Positions 54,959-64,000 are shown, numbered from the stretch's first letter. The stretch: 64,000 bases of DNA from Bifidobacterium boum (GCF_000741535.1 NZ_JGYQ01000007.1:579357-643356), one strand, 5' to 3'. The notes: generated from the sequence alone by a model not told the origin. Numbers and translations: made by a program.

Positions 54959-56209
54959 CTACTTGTCATATCCCTGAATTGTCATTTTCATTTCACTATC
55001 ATTCAATAACGCATAATCGCGAGTATTCGATGGGTCACGTACTGCAAATACCAATGAATTATCATCATTGGTATATGCAATCATGTCTGTACGCTTTTCA
55101 TCTGTTTTATTTGGAATTCGAAAAGATCCAACTAGTCGGAACTCACCATTATTGAACAGTTTTAACGGCATAGACATATGTAATACATGATGTCCTGCCT
55201 TCACGTGCAGATTTTTTTGTCCCGAATCGTAAGGAATGCCACCACGTTTGATATCATTCATCGCTATCGCGATATAGCCATCATCGCCATCATATTGGTA
55301 TTCTATGTCAAACAAGAAGGGATCAGAGCAATTCGCAACTGTCTGGGATACCGGGGTAATTCTGAACACAGGAACACGGTCATTGAGACCCTCAGGATGC
55401 TCATTTTTCTTTGGTTTACTGTGCTTTTGATCGACACGAATATTTTCCAAGGTGTACTGATCTGCAACCTTATCTTTGTCCCCGGAAGCAATAATCATTC
55501 CATCTTTAATCAGAATGGCATTATTGCAATACCGCTTCACAGCATCCATTGAATGAGTCACAAGAATGACTGTTTTTTTACTGTCTTTCTTGACTTTAGT
55601 AAAGAAATTATCGCACTTGCGCTGGAAGGCTTCGTCACCGACGGCAAGGACCTCATCAAGCACGAGAATGTCGCCCTGCGCCTTGATGGCAACCGAGAAG
55701 GCAAGACGCACCTGCATGCCAGATGAATAGTTCTTGAGCTTCTGATCCATGAAGTCACCGAGTTCGGCGAAATCGACGATATCGTCGTACATGGCGTCGA
55801 TCTCTTCCCGGGTGAATCCCAGCAATGCGCCATTAAGGTAGACGTTCTCACGTCCGGTGAGTTCCGGGTTGAATCCGACGCCAAGCTCGATGAATGACAC
55901 CAGTTTGCCGTTGACTGTAACAGTACCTTTATCCGGCACATATATTCCGGAGATGATCTTGAGCAACGTGGACTTACCGGATCCGTTGCGGCCGACGATA
56001 CCGAAGAAATCACCCTGCTTGACTTCGAAAGAGATATCGCGCAGCACCTTCTGCTCGGTGAATCCGCTCACGCCCTTCGTCCAGTTGAGGAACGCCATCT
56101 TCAAACCGGTGGCTTGCTCAGTGGGTAAACGGAATGATTTCGCCACGTGCTGTACGGACAGGACGACAGGACGGTCGTCTTCCTTCTTCGCTGTTTCCTT
56201 GCTTGCCAT
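54959..56209 (-). CDS. wzt: Wzt-like polysaccharide ABC exporter ATPase with C-terminal binding domain
   Basis: 416 residues. ATPase domain (1-260) with Walker A GIVGRNGSGKST, signature NYSSGMQVRLAF, Walker B DILVLDEVLAVGDE. The C-terminal about 130 residues (from about 285) form a Wzt-type carbohydrate-binding domain (ITPVSQTVANCSDPFLFDIE) that recognises the polymer to be exported. The first part is of normal composition while the C-terminal part is AT-rich (22 of 60 G/C at 55021-55080, 31 of 60 at 55861-55920). The start overlaps the permease stop (TAATG), with GGAGGTG upstream. Confidence 0.93.
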   Translation of the reverse strand: MASKETAKKEDDRPVVLSVQHVAKSFRLPTEQATGLKMAFLNWTKGVSGFTEQKVLRDISFEVKQGDFFGIVGRNGSGKSTLLKIISGIYVPDKGTVTVNGKLVSFIELGVGFNPELTGRENVYLNGALLGFTREEIDAMYDDIVDFAELGDFMDQKLKNYSSGMQVRLAFSVAIKAQGDILVLDEVLAVGDEAFQRKCDNFFTKVKKDSKKTVILVTHSMDAVKRYCNNAILIKDGMIIASGDKDKVADQYTLENIRVDQKHSKPKKNEHPEGLNDRVPVFRITPVSQTVANCSDPFLFDIEYQYDGDDGYIAIAMNDIKRGGIPYDSGQKNLHVKAGHHVLHMSMPLKLFNNGEFRLVGSFRIPNKTDEKRTDMIAYTNDDNSLVFAVRDPSNTRDYALLNDSEMKMTIQGYDK

Positions 56210-57042
56210 TACAACACCTCCGCGAACTTCGCGCTGTACTTGCGGAACACCATGATGCCGACACCGAGAATCACTGCAGACAGCAGGTACGGAATCAAGC
56301 ACACCAAGGGGTTATGGACAATATCCCATACCGTGGGAACGTATTGTGGCGACAATAGGTTATGCCGGATATCCATGATCGCCTGCGAAGTGGGGCTCAG
56401 CATGAGGAAACCGGCAGCCCAGCTGAACTCTGGATTGTTCTGCACCATCGAAATCGGGTAGATGATAGGGGTCGCATAGAACAACGCCTGAAGCACGACC
56501 TCCCAGATCTGAGCGATATCACGAAAATACACGAACATCGTCGCCAAGATAAGTGCGAAACCGAGCGTGACCGCATACAGCTGGATGATGCTGAACGGCA
56601 CCAGCAGAATACGCCAGGTGTATTGCGCGTGGGCGAAGAAGCCGAACAGGATCACCACGGCAAGGTTGATGCCCAGGGAAATCATAGAGCCCATGGTGGT
56701 GGACGCGACCACGATGTAATTGGGGAAATGCACCTTGCGCAGCAGATCGCCGCGATCGACGATCGAATGCATGCTCATGCTCGTCGCTTCGGAGAAGAAC
56801 CCCCACAAACTGGTACCGCACAACAGGGAAATCGGGAAGGTTGGAGTTCCGTCAGTGAACTTAAGGAACTTAACAAAGACCACATACATGACAGCAAACA
56901 GCATCAACGGCTTCAAGGCCGACCACACCACACCGAGGAACGAGCCCTGATAACGGAGCTTGAAGTCGGTCTTCACCAGCTCCTTGAACACCACCATCGC
57001 GTAGTGGTATTTCTTCTGTATACGTTCGAACATCTGCTTCAC
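56209..57042 (-). CDS. wzm: ABC-2 polysaccharide exporter permease (Wzm-like)
   Basis: 277 residues with six membrane helices (LKPLMLFAVMYVVFVKF, VASTTMGSMISLGINLAVVI, ALILATMFVYF, VLQALFYATPIIYPISM, LVCLIPYLLSAVILGVGIMV and others). It is the ABC-2 permease partner of Wzt, moving lipid-linked polysaccharide across the membrane. The start is a GTG at 57042 with AGGTT upstream; an ATG three codons later (57033) is possible. It is divergent from the large glycosyltransferase, so the 229-base gap holds two promoters. Confidence 0.93.
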   Translation of the reverse strand: MKQMFERIQKKYHYAMVVFKELVKTDFKLRYQGSFLGVVWSALKPLMLFAVMYVVFVKFLKFTDGTPTFPISLLCGTSLWGFFSEATSMSMHSIVDRGDLLRKVHFPNYIVVASTTMGSMISLGINLAVVILFGFFAHAQYTWRILLVPFSIIQLYAVTLGFALILATMFVYFRDIAQIWEVVLQALFYATPIIYPISMVQNNPEFSWAAGFLMLSPTSQAIMDIRHNLLSPQYVPTVWDIVHNPLVCLIPYLLSAVILGVGIMVFRKYSAKFAEVL

Positions 57043-57203
57043 AAAGAACCTACTCTATCAGCCAGCAACAACAGATTGAATGAATATAGTATCGGTCATG
57101 CCGATGAGAGCAAGCAGCAGCATACGGCAATATCTCCAAGTTCTCTTCAATAACATCACATATACATGGTCGCTTCCTATACTGTCCGCCGATGTGTATC
57201 GCT

Positions 57204-57231
57204 TTGCTGGTAGCATAGCTGAGCATATTAT
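57204..57231 (+). promoter_or_regulatory. Promoter candidate of the three-domain glycosyltransferase
   Basis: TTGCTG (57204-57209), 16 bases, TATTAT (57226-57231); transcription near 57238 gives a 34-base leader with AAGGAG. Confidence 0.4.
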
Positions 57232-57271
57232 TTTCGGGTATGTCATTATCAGTCAAGGAGCAGCAACGTCA

Positions 57272-60200
57272 ATGCCGAAAATCTCGATTGTCATCCCCGT
57301 GTACAACGTCGCCCCCTATCTTGACGAGTGCCTTGACAGCGTAAGTTCGCAAACTTATCAAGACATCGAAGCAATCGTCGTCAATGATTGCAGTCCAGAC
57401 AACGCCGGCGACATCGCGCGTCGTCACGCTGAGCAAGATTCCCACATCCAAGTGATCGATCACAACGCCAATCAGGGCACACATCTAACGCGAAAGACCG
57501 GCGTTGAGCAGGCGACCGGTGACTATATCTTCTTTCTCGATGGCGATGATGCACTCAAACCTACGATGTGCGAGGAAATCGCAGAGGAAATTTCCAAGGA
57601 ACCCGCCGATATTCTGCATTTTGGACTTACTGTTGTAGCGGCAAACAATCTCGCCGAATCAGAAAAAGACGCTTTTGAAAGCTTCAACAACGCTCCGACA
57701 TCCCCGATGACCGGCGAAGCGATCGTACGCAACATCTACGATGAATCTCTTGGCCATCACATTGACTGGCGTTTTACCCAACGGGTATATCGCGCTTCTG
57801 TTCTGAAGCGGGCATTCTCCATGATGACTAGCGCCCGGTTGGGACGCTCCCAAGATGGCTATGAATGTTTTGTAACATCTGCCCTCGCGGAGACATACAG
57901 ACCAATCAAGCATTGCCGAGGATACGTGTATTATTACGGACGAGGTATCAGCGGCACCAATATGATTTCCGCGGAAAAATACGGTAAATATTGTGACCAG
58001 TTCAAAGCCGATTTCGATGCTGCCTATGAGTTCTCCGACCAGCAGCACAACGATATACTCACTACGTGTGCAGAAGGCTTCGAACATAAAGCGACCGAGA
58101 TTCTGGCGAATGATTGGCTCGTTCGGGTTCCTGCCGATGAAAAGTCAGAGGCCGCCCAACAGATGAGCAATGTGTTCGGCGCAGACATCACATGCCGCGA
58201 AATCTGGCGTTTCATTCGCGATCGGGCGTACTCATTCCTCGATTCCCACACTGTTCCGCAGCAGGGGGACAGTGTCTATGTTTGGAAACAGATTGCCGAC
58301 GAAATTGAAGATACCGGACGTCCATTCTCACCATCGGAGCGTTTCACTTCAATGAGGGACAAAGCGATGGAACATCTTGACTACATTGAAAGCAGAGCCT
58401 TGAAAGAACAGTACAGCAAGCAACGCATTCGCATCTTCGTGACCACACACAAGGAGGTCGACAAACCGCAAAGCGATATTCTTCAACCGGTGCAGGTCGG
58501 TCCGAAGAACACGCGATTCACGTGGGCGTTCCAAGACGATGAGGGCGAAAACATCGCCGATAAGAACCCGATGTATTGCGAACTGACCACGCAGTATTGG
58601 GCTTGGAAGAACGTTGACGCCGATTACTACGGATTCTGCCATTACCGCCGCTACTTCGACTTCTCCGGTGTCGAGCATAAAGAGAACGCGTACGGAGAAA
58701 TCATGGACGATTACATCGATGCCGCCAGCATCAAGCGGTATGGGCTCGACGACGAATCCATCAAGAAGGCGATTGCTGGCGCTGATGTCGTAACCACGCG
58801 CTGGGGAGATCTACGCGAGATTATTGACGGCTACGGCTCCCCCATCAAGATTTACCAGCACGCGCCAAAACTGCACCTGCGTGATTTGCGGCACATGTAT
58901 GACATCCTGTGCGAGATGCACCCGGATTACAAGGCAGATGCCGATGCGTTCCTGCATGGTCACCGCTCGTGCTTCTGCAATATGTTCATTATGCGCAAAG
59001 ATATCTTCCAAGATTATTGCGCGTGGCTGTTCCCGATTCTTCAACGATTTGAAGAGACGACGGACATGTCCTTGTACAGCAAGGAGGCGCTGCGCACGCC
59101 TGGACACTTATCTGAACGGTTGCTGAATATCTATTTGATGCATCATCGGCGCATTGGCAGCGGCTGGAAGGTCAAGGAATTGCAGTGTGTGCATTTCACG
59201 CATCCTGAGCCGCGTCACCCGCTTGAGCGGCTTGCCGATGAGATTGATCCCGCAACGGTGGTCCCGGTGGTGTTCGCGGCTGACAACAATTACGTCCCGC
59301 AACTGACCACAACAATCTATTCGGCGATGACCAACGCTGATCCTGACCGGTATTACGATGTCACTGTCTTGCAAAAGGACATCGCGTGGGAGAATCAAGA
59401 GCGTATGCGACAGTTCTTGCTCGGCAGGTTCAACAACATGAATCTACGCTTCGCTGATGTGAGCCGTGAAATCTCCGGTTACGATCTGACGACGAGCAAC
59501 GCACATATCAGCATCGAGACCTATTACCGGTTCCTGATTCAGAAAGCCCTGCCATTCTATGACAAGGTGCTCTATCTCGATTCCGATATCGTAATCAACG
59601 GTGATATCGCCCAGCTGTATGACACCAAGCTTGGCGACAATCTGCTTGCTGCCGTACACGATATCGATTACCAAGGCAACCTGAACATGAATGATGGCAA
59701 GCGGTTGAACTACACGAATGAGAAGCTTCACATGAAGCACCCGTTCCAATACTTCCAAGCGGGCGTGCTTGTGCTCAATACGAAGGAAATGCGCAAGGCG
59801 TACAGCATCAAACAGTGGCTGGATTATGCATCAGACCCAGACTTCATCTACAACGACCAAGATGTACTCAACGCACACTGCGAGGGCCGGGTCGTATTCC
59901 TCGACTGGTCGTGGAATGTGGTGCACGATTGCGCGAACCGCGTGGCGAATGTGTTCTCCTTCGCCCCGAATGATTCGTATGACGCCTACATCGCTTCGCG
60001 TAAGGATCCGAAGATTATCCACTATGCAGGATTTGAAAAGCCCTGGGTGAAGCCTGACTGCGATTTCGCGCCAGTTTATTGGAGCTATGCGCGTCAGACG
60101 CCATTCTATGAGCAGCTCATCGGCAAAATCATCTCTCCAAACACGAAGCCTGTCGGCGGTCCAAAACCGCCGAGAGCCGTAGGCGAAGACAATGTGCTGA

Positions 60201-60286
60201 GGAAGGTTGTCGATCCGCTCGCACCGATAGGGTCGCGACGGCGGGAAGTACTCAAAAGCTTCGGGCGCGCTGTGCGTGGACGCTGA
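57272..60286 (+). CDS. Three-domain glycosyltransferase: GT2, DUF4422, GT8
   Basis: 1004 residues. An N-terminal GT2 domain (about 1-230: KISIVIPVYNVAPYLDECL, FFLDGDDAL with D90, D92, D93) is followed by a DUF4422 domain (about 384-640: RIFVTTHKEVDKP, DYYGFCHYRRYFDFS) and a GT8 domain (about 662-930: VVPVVFAADNNYVPQL, LYLDSDIV with D770 and D772). Each would add a sugar to a surface polymer. Three catalytic modules in one chain suggest a multi-step repeat-unit synthase. AAGGAG precedes the ATG at 57272; the upstream frame to 57080 is rejected because it crosses the divergent promoter region. Confidence 0.93.
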   Translation: MPKISIVIPVYNVAPYLDECLDSVSSQTYQDIEAIVVNDCSPDNAGDIARRHAEQDSHIQVIDHNANQGTHLTRKTGVEQATGDYIFFLDGDDALKPTMCEEIAEEISKEPADILHFGLTVVAANNLAESEKDAFESFNNAPTSPMTGEAIVRNIYDESLGHHIDWRFTQRVYRASVLKRAFSMMTSARLGRSQDGYECFVTSALAETYRPIKHCRGYVYYYGRGISGTNMISAEKYGKYCDQFKADFDAAYEFSDQQHNDILTTCAEGFEHKATEILANDWLVRVPADEKSEAAQQMSNVFGADITCREIWRFIRDRAYSFLDSHTVPQQGDSVYVWKQIADEIEDTGRPFSPSERFTSMRDKAMEHLDYIESRALKEQYSKQRIRIFVTTHKEVDKPQSDILQPVQVGPKNTRFTWAFQDDEGENIADKNPMYCELTTQYWAWKNVDADYYGFCHYRRYFDFSGVEHKENAYGEIMDDYIDAASIKRYGLDDESIKKAIAGADVVTTRWGDLREIIDGYGSPIKIYQHAPKLHLRDLRHMYDILCEMHPDYKADADAFLHGHRSCFCNMFIMRKDIFQDYCAWLFPILQRFEETTDMSLYSKEALRTPGHLSERLLNIYLMHHRRIGSGWKVKELQCVHFTHPEPRHPLERLADEIDPATVVPVVFAADNNYVPQLTTTIYSAMTNADPDRYYDVTVLQKDIAWENQERMRQFLLGRFNNMNLRFADVSREISGYDLTTSNAHISIETYYRFLIQKALPFYDKVLYLDSDIVINGDIAQLYDTKLGDNLLAAVHDIDYQGNLNMNDGKRLNYTNEKLHMKHPFQYFQAGVLVLNTKEMRKAYSIKQWLDYASDPDFIYNDQDVLNAHCEGRVVFLDWSWNVVHDCANRVANVFSFAPNDSYDAYIASRKDPKIIHYAGFEKPWVKPDCDFAPVYWSYARQTPFYEQLIGKIISPNTKPVGGPKPPRAVGEDNVLRKVVDPLAPIGSRRREVLKSFGRAVRGR

Positions 60287-60325
60287 AGAGCCGTTTCCCA
60301 TTTTATTGAATTGAAAGGAATATGC

Positions 60326-61972
60326 ATGGTGGCTAGAATCGCTAGCGACAACCGTCATTACCCATCTTCCCCGGTAAAATTCATACCGTTTATCGTGTCC
60401 AATAGGACGAATGCGTTCTACTCCCTTGCGTTCTCAACGATCATAATGCTGCTCGGCTATAGCGGCCTACTCCTGAGGCGGCATTATTCAACAGATTCGT
60501 ACCATCTTATAGACAATCAGCAGGCATATTGGTATCTCCAAAACGGCCGATATACTTGGTGGCAAGTCACGATGTGGCTTGATCAGCATGGCGTCAATCT
60601 CGTCCTTGACCAACGTCCTCTGCTTGTTCTCGCAATCATATCTTTCACGCTGTCGCTTACATTGTTGACACTGGTATTTAGTTATGTTGCAGGGCTGACC
60701 ATTCCTTTGCAAGTAATGAGTGTAAACGTGGCGCTCTCGCTGCTGTTCATTAACGTTTTCGTCGAAGAGTTCATGCTCTTTCCAGAAGTGGCAGTTTCAG
60801 CAGCTATAGGTTTTCTATTCGTGACCATCGCAGCGACCCTTCTGCTAAAATCGTCCCGATGGCAGTATGCCATAGGGTCATTTGCGTGCTTGATGCTTGC
60901 ACTTGGATGTTATCAAAGTTTGATTGGTTACTATTTGGCAATCGTTCTGGTGGGAGGAGCTCTCAAGACACCAACGATTGCCAACGACAAGAAAGTGAAA
61001 TCCGTTATTCTCCGGTGGATAGAAACAATTGCTATCGCTGGCATTGCTGGAATCGCGAACATTGTGATTGTTAAAATGCTGATTAAAGCCAGCGTAATCA
61101 TCGACCCAGGACGTGGTGCAACTACAAACGTGCATACCATGCTTGCCAATATCATAATAATATTAAAATATCAGTTCAAATTGTGGTGGAATGCTGACGG
61201 ATTGATGGCTCCAGGATCAATGATAATACTGCTATGTATTGTTATTATAGGCATTGTAATGGCCATCAGACTTCATGTCTCTCTCAATGTTACAGAATTG
61301 CTGTTTGCTGCCGCGCTATCCTACGCAGCATCTTTCGCTGTTCACGTACTCGAACGAGATATTCAGCTAACTCCCCGAAGCAATATGGCTTTTTGGGCGG
61401 TACAGGGCATTCTACTCGCCACGTTGATCTGCTCCCTCTTCACCAAGCACAATTCGAGGCAAGAACAGCCCGTTCCGCTTGATAAGGATAATTCCAACGG
61501 CGCCGACTCTCAAATCATCACAAATAATAATGCACGATCAATGTTTGTCTTCATAAGTGTTATCAGTATTTTTGTCTTTGGCATTACGCTCAATATGCAA
61601 GACATCTCATATGACCTGTACACAAGTAATTCGTTAGACAAGGATTATGCATTGAATGTCGCGGCAAGAATTCACGATTATGAGAAGGAAACTGGAGTCA
61701 GTGTCAAAAAAATAGCCATCAAAGAGGACGCAAAACCCCAGCAGAAGTACCGCTCCACGCGATACTACAATAATCAGCTGGGACGTAGAATCATGAATGT
61801 GGATTATGCAAACTATCAGATGATTAATTATCTCGGTAGATTGCAGATGGAAAAAATAGATTTCCCATCAAAGATTTATAAAGAATACTTTAATCAAAAA
61901 AATTGGGAAGTTGAGGATCTAGACCAGCAACTCATCATCAAGGGCGATACCGCATACCTCATGCTGTACTGA
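60326..61972 (+). CDS. GtrII-like multi-pass membrane glycosyltransferase
   Basis: 548 residues with about ten membrane helices and a soluble C-terminal part. Early motifs HYSTDSYHLIDN and YWYLQNGRYTWW match glucosyltransferase GtrII-type proteins, which add glucose side groups to surface polymers outside the membrane and change serotype in other bacteria. Composition is clearly more AT-rich than most of the window. AAAGGA precedes the ATG at 60326; it begins 39 bases after the previous gene, so both are probably one unit. A bidirectional terminator follows. Confidence 0.86.
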   Translation: MVARIASDNRHYPSSPVKFIPFIVSNRTNAFYSLAFSTIIMLLGYSGLLLRRHYSTDSYHLIDNQQAYWYLQNGRYTWWQVTMWLDQHGVNLVLDQRPLLVLAIISFTLSLTLLTLVFSYVAGLTIPLQVMSVNVALSLLFINVFVEEFMLFPEVAVSAAIGFLFVTIAATLLLKSSRWQYAIGSFACLMLALGCYQSLIGYYLAIVLVGGALKTPTIANDKKVKSVILRWIETIAIAGIAGIANIVIVKMLIKASVIIDPGRGATTNVHTMLANIIIILKYQFKLWWNADGLMAPGSMIILLCIVIIGIVMAIRLHVSLNVTELLFAAALSYAASFAVHVLERDIQLTPRSNMAFWAVQGILLATLICSLFTKHNSRQEQPVPLDKDNSNGADSQIITNNNARSMFVFISVISIFVFGITLNMQDISYDLYTSNSLDKDYALNVAARIHDYEKETGVSVKKIAIKEDAKPQQKYRSTRYYNNQLGRRIMNVDYANYQMINYLGRLQMEKIDFPSKIYKEYFNQKNWEVEDLDQQLIIKGDTAYLMLY

Positions 61973-61981
61973 TTGTCAGTT

Positions 61982-62019
61982 GATAATGGGGCAGGCAAAC
62001 TCACGCCTGCCCCATTATC
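61982..62019. terminator. Bidirectional terminator, perfect 15-bp stem
   Basis: GATAATGGGGCAGGC and GCCTGCCCCATTATC with an eight-base loop; followed by ATTAAAA on the plus strand, and preceded by AGTTGATA. It separates two convergent genes, 9 bases past the GtrII-like stop. Confidence 0.85.
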
Positions 62020-62020
62020 A

Positions 62021-63091
62021 TTAAAAGATATATCGTACAATCGGTATCTTTTTCATAATATTTGATATAGTCAATCCTACAATATATATACAACATATAA
62101 GCAGAATATTAATTATTAGTGGCAAAAATCCGGTATACCAATGTCTGATGATTCTACTCGTCAATATAATCAATATATAGTGCAAATAGTAAATCCCAAG
62201 AGTATTCGAACCACTGTTGCCCCACATATTCTTTAATCGTTCACTGTGCACTTCCATACCGGAGAGCAACGAAAGAATAGAGACAGCCATCAACAATACA
62301 AGTACATTATTATACCCTGAAGCAACATAAAACGCCACACCGTCAACACGAGCCTGATAACGCTGAAGAAGCAAAATCAAGACATACGACACAGATGACA
62401 CGACAGTCAGCACTAGGGGCAAGCGATTTTTCAATCTTGATTTTAGTTTATCTACAATTTTAGGCAGATATCCTCCAATCAAAAAATACACAAGTGCGTT
62501 TGAATAATTACCGAATATATTGTATTCCTGCAATGAACCAAATGGATTGGAGATATTTACTCCTATCGCCTTCACCGCTACATTGAACGCATCAGTGAGA
62601 GCATTCACACCGAAAACGAATACTATCAAGCCGCAAGCCGCATACAGCAGGTATCGTTGTCCAAGATTATCATCAAAGGCATTTTTTAGCACAGGGAAAA
62701 TAAGATAAATTGCCAGAAGTGCGTTCATGAACCAAAAATAGCCAATAGAGTCATAGGTACCACCGAGAATATATGACGGAACCTTCTTCTTTTCAATATC
62801 AAACTCCTGTATAACAGCACAGCATGGAAGTGTCACTACTTTCCACACCTCCAACACGACAAACATTTTAATTGTTTTCCGAATATGCTTATTCATGGAG
62901 AATGACGAATTCATCAATAAATAACCATTCACCATGAAAAAAATAGGTACACCAATCACAGTAAATACAGTTACGGCATTACCTATCAAATTGTTTGAAT
63001 ACAATTGTGAATAGAAAGAATAATGTATGATTATAACACAGAATATTGCAGCAGATTTAGCAACATCAAGACCTATTAATCTTTTTTTCAT
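62021..63091 (-). CDS. Acyltransferase family 3 (surface-sugar O-acyltransferase)
   Basis: 356 residues with about ten membrane helices. It starts LIGLDVAKSAAIFCVIIIHYS, the typical first helix with a catalytic-type His, and has GVPIFFMVNGYLLM and GIYYLHYILIILTSRI near the end. These enzymes acetylate or otherwise acylate surface sugars. Very AT-rich (13 of 60 G/C at 62041-62100). The start at 63091 matches the family; a start 12 codons earlier is open. It is divergent from the secreted repeat protein. Confidence 0.88.
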   Translation of the reverse strand: MKKRLIGLDVAKSAAIFCVIIIHYSFYSQLYSNNLIGNAVTVFTVIGVPIFFMVNGYLLMNSSFSMNKHIRKTIKMFVVLEVWKVVTLPCCAVIQEFDIEKKKVPSYILGGTYDSIGYFWFMNALLAIYLIFPVLKNAFDDNLGQRYLLYAACGLIVFVFGVNALTDAFNVAVKAIGVNISNPFGSLQEYNIFGNYSNALVYFLIGGYLPKIVDKLKSRLKNRLPLVLTVVSSVSYVLILLLQRYQARVDGVAFYVASGYNNVLVLLMAVSILSLLSGMEVHSERLKNMWGNSGSNTLGIYYLHYILIILTSRIIRHWYTGFLPLIINILLICCIYIVGLTISNIMKKIPIVRYIF

Positions 63092-63127
63092 CTCATCTCG
63101 CAAAGGACATATACCCCTATATGACAT

Positions 63128-63358
63128 CCAATCTTTTAGATTGGACGCATTTTATTGAAACATATCAACTATTAAAAACAGCAAACTGTATATTTGTTAA
63201 ATCAATAATCATATCCATGTCTTATATTTTTTATATAAAATAAGTTTTCGAAAGAATCAATGTACCACATATTGTTTTTCTCTACATTAATCATACATGT
63301 CCTTTCCTTGCGGTACAACGTCAGTTGATTTACTCATAGAGAAGGAACTGAAGAAACG
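63128..63358. other. AT-rich divergent intergenic region
   Basis: Carries promoters for the acyltransferase (minus) and the secreted protein (plus); no clear hexamer pair was chosen. TTGCGG at 63308 with a weak TACTCA 17 bases on is a low-confidence candidate. Confidence 0.4.
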
Positions 63359-64000
63359 ATGTTTTTCAATATCTCCCAACGAGGGTATCACGGGGTGTTG
63401 CCCTATGCATTGACAACATGCATCGCTGCAGCTGCGACCGGTTTGTCTGCATTTATTCTATTTGCAATATCACCGCAAGTCGTTTCCGCAGCCCCGCCCA
63501 ACGTAACGGACACAATCAATCCCTCCGAACCCGCAACCCCAACAAATCAGGATGACCTCAACACAAGTGAGGAATCTTCTCCTGTCAATGCACAGCAGAA
63601 AAATTCCGGTCCCCTATCCAGTACTTCTCATCATTCCACAGCTCACCGCACCACAGTCCCGTCTGAGTCAGTTGGCCACCAAAATACTTCATCCTCAACG
63701 CTGTCCTCCTCTGCCAATGGCTGGAGCAACTTCGGGAATATCGAAACCGAACGCTGGTATGCCAATGGAACCATGGTCACTTCACAAGAGTTCACCGACC
63801 CGGCAACCGGACAGCGGTATTATGCAAACACGGATGGATCTATCGCCCATGATGTAGACATGCAGCTGCCCTCCAATGGAACAACCATCACCGTGCGATT
63901 TGCCCATGACGGCCACCTCGTCACAGGCATGGATTGCAAAGATGGCGCCTGGTACTTCTTTAATCTCGAAGACGGCAGCATGGCATATGGCGAACGCTAT
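63359..64000 (+). CDS. Secreted protein with cell-wall-binding-like repeats, 3' end cut by window
   Basis: 214 codons visible, open to the right edge. A signal peptide is clear: basic N-terminus, hydrophobic run (LTTCIAAAATGLSAFILFAI) and a probable cut after VVSAAP. A Ser/Thr/Pro-rich linker follows, then repeat-like units rich in Trp/Tyr/Gly (NIETERWYANGTM; DPATGQRYYANTDGSIAHDV; WYFFNLEDGSMAYGERY) that resemble cell-wall or glucan-binding repeats. The ATG has AAGGAA upstream. The missing part may hold a catalytic domain such as a lysozyme, which cannot be judged here. Confidence 0.8.
   Translation, partial: MFFNISQRGYHGVLPYALTTCIAAAATGLSAFILFAISPQVVSAAPPNVTDTINPSEPATPTNQDDLNTSEESSPVNAQQKNSGPLSSTSHHSTAHRTTVPSESVGHQNTSSSTLSSSANGWSNFGNIETERWYANGTMVTSQEFTDPATGQRYYANTDGSIAHDVDMQLPSNGTTITVRFAHDGHLVTGMDCKDGAWYFFNLEDGSMAYGERY

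Noticed and set aside
54800..63400. Mobile element or prophage carrying the AT-rich genes
   Set aside because: No transposase, integrase, terminal inverted repeats or target duplications could be seen; homologous exchange explains the composition better.
1..64000. tRNA genes and CRISPR arrays
   Set aside because: No T-loop-like GGTTCRA blocks with matching cloverleaf arms and no regularly spaced direct repeats were found on reading; a tRNA or CRISPR search program was not available.

Overview
The window is a contiguous piece of a Bifidobacterium chromosome (phylum Actinomycetota); the species cannot be fixed from the sequence alone. Evidence: high-GC coding bias over most of the window, the galK-galT-deoR arrangement, and above all the kinase / Fn3 / MoxR ATPase / DUF58 / transglutaminase-like cluster known from bifidobacteria as PFNA. 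No tRNA, rRNA, CRISPR array, transposase or integrase was recognised. Many starts lack a Shine-Dalgarno site and instead carry a -10-like hexamer 6-8 bases before the ATG, as expected for leaderless actinobacterial mRNAs.

Layout. 1-5.6 kb (minus strand): a PFL/UPF0210 protein cut by the window edge, its ACT-domain partner, then galactokinase, galactose-1-phosphate uridylyltransferase and a DeoR regulator. 5.7-7.7 kb: a polyprenol-phosphate-mannose-synthase-like glycosyltransferase divergent from dihydroorotate dehydrogenase. 7.7-23.2 kb: a phospho-signalling and envelope locus made of a possible small membrane protein, Ser/Thr kinase, 2028-residue Fn3/Ig-like surface protein, MoxR ATPase, DUF58 protein, a transglutaminase-fold membrane protein whose catalytic triad is replaced, a PP2C phosphatase, a protein with duplicated LRV-like modules, and a convergent FHA protein. 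These look like writer, eraser and reader of Thr phosphorylation around a surface assembly system.

23.3-40.5 kb is mostly minus-strand housekeeping: old yellow enzyme, class A penicillin-binding protein, Crp-family regulator, lipoate ligase with swapped domain order, TM2 protein, leuB, oligopeptidase B, App1-like phosphatase, glycine-cleavage H protein, L,D-transpeptidase, NudC-like hydrolase, alpha/beta hydrolase, a DUF4916-like protein and thioredoxin. 40.9-41.9 kb is an RpfB-like muralytic protein with its own promoter and about 100 bases of leader.

42.5-64 kb is a cell-surface polysaccharide region: a large membrane-anchored hypothetical, a Wzz/BY-kinase, a hypothetical, an LtaS-like phosphoglycerol transferase with an apparent 5' frameshift, a GlfT2-like galactofuranosyltransferase, a DUF6020 membrane protein, UDP-glucose dehydrogenase, a Wzm/Wzt exporter, a three-domain glycosyltransferase, a GtrII-like protein, an acyltransferase and a truncated secreted repeat protein. 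Base composition falls sharply from the carbohydrate-binding end of Wzt (about 54.9 kb) onward and is lowest around 60.3-63.3 kb, which suggests a recombined, strain-specific surface-antigen segment.
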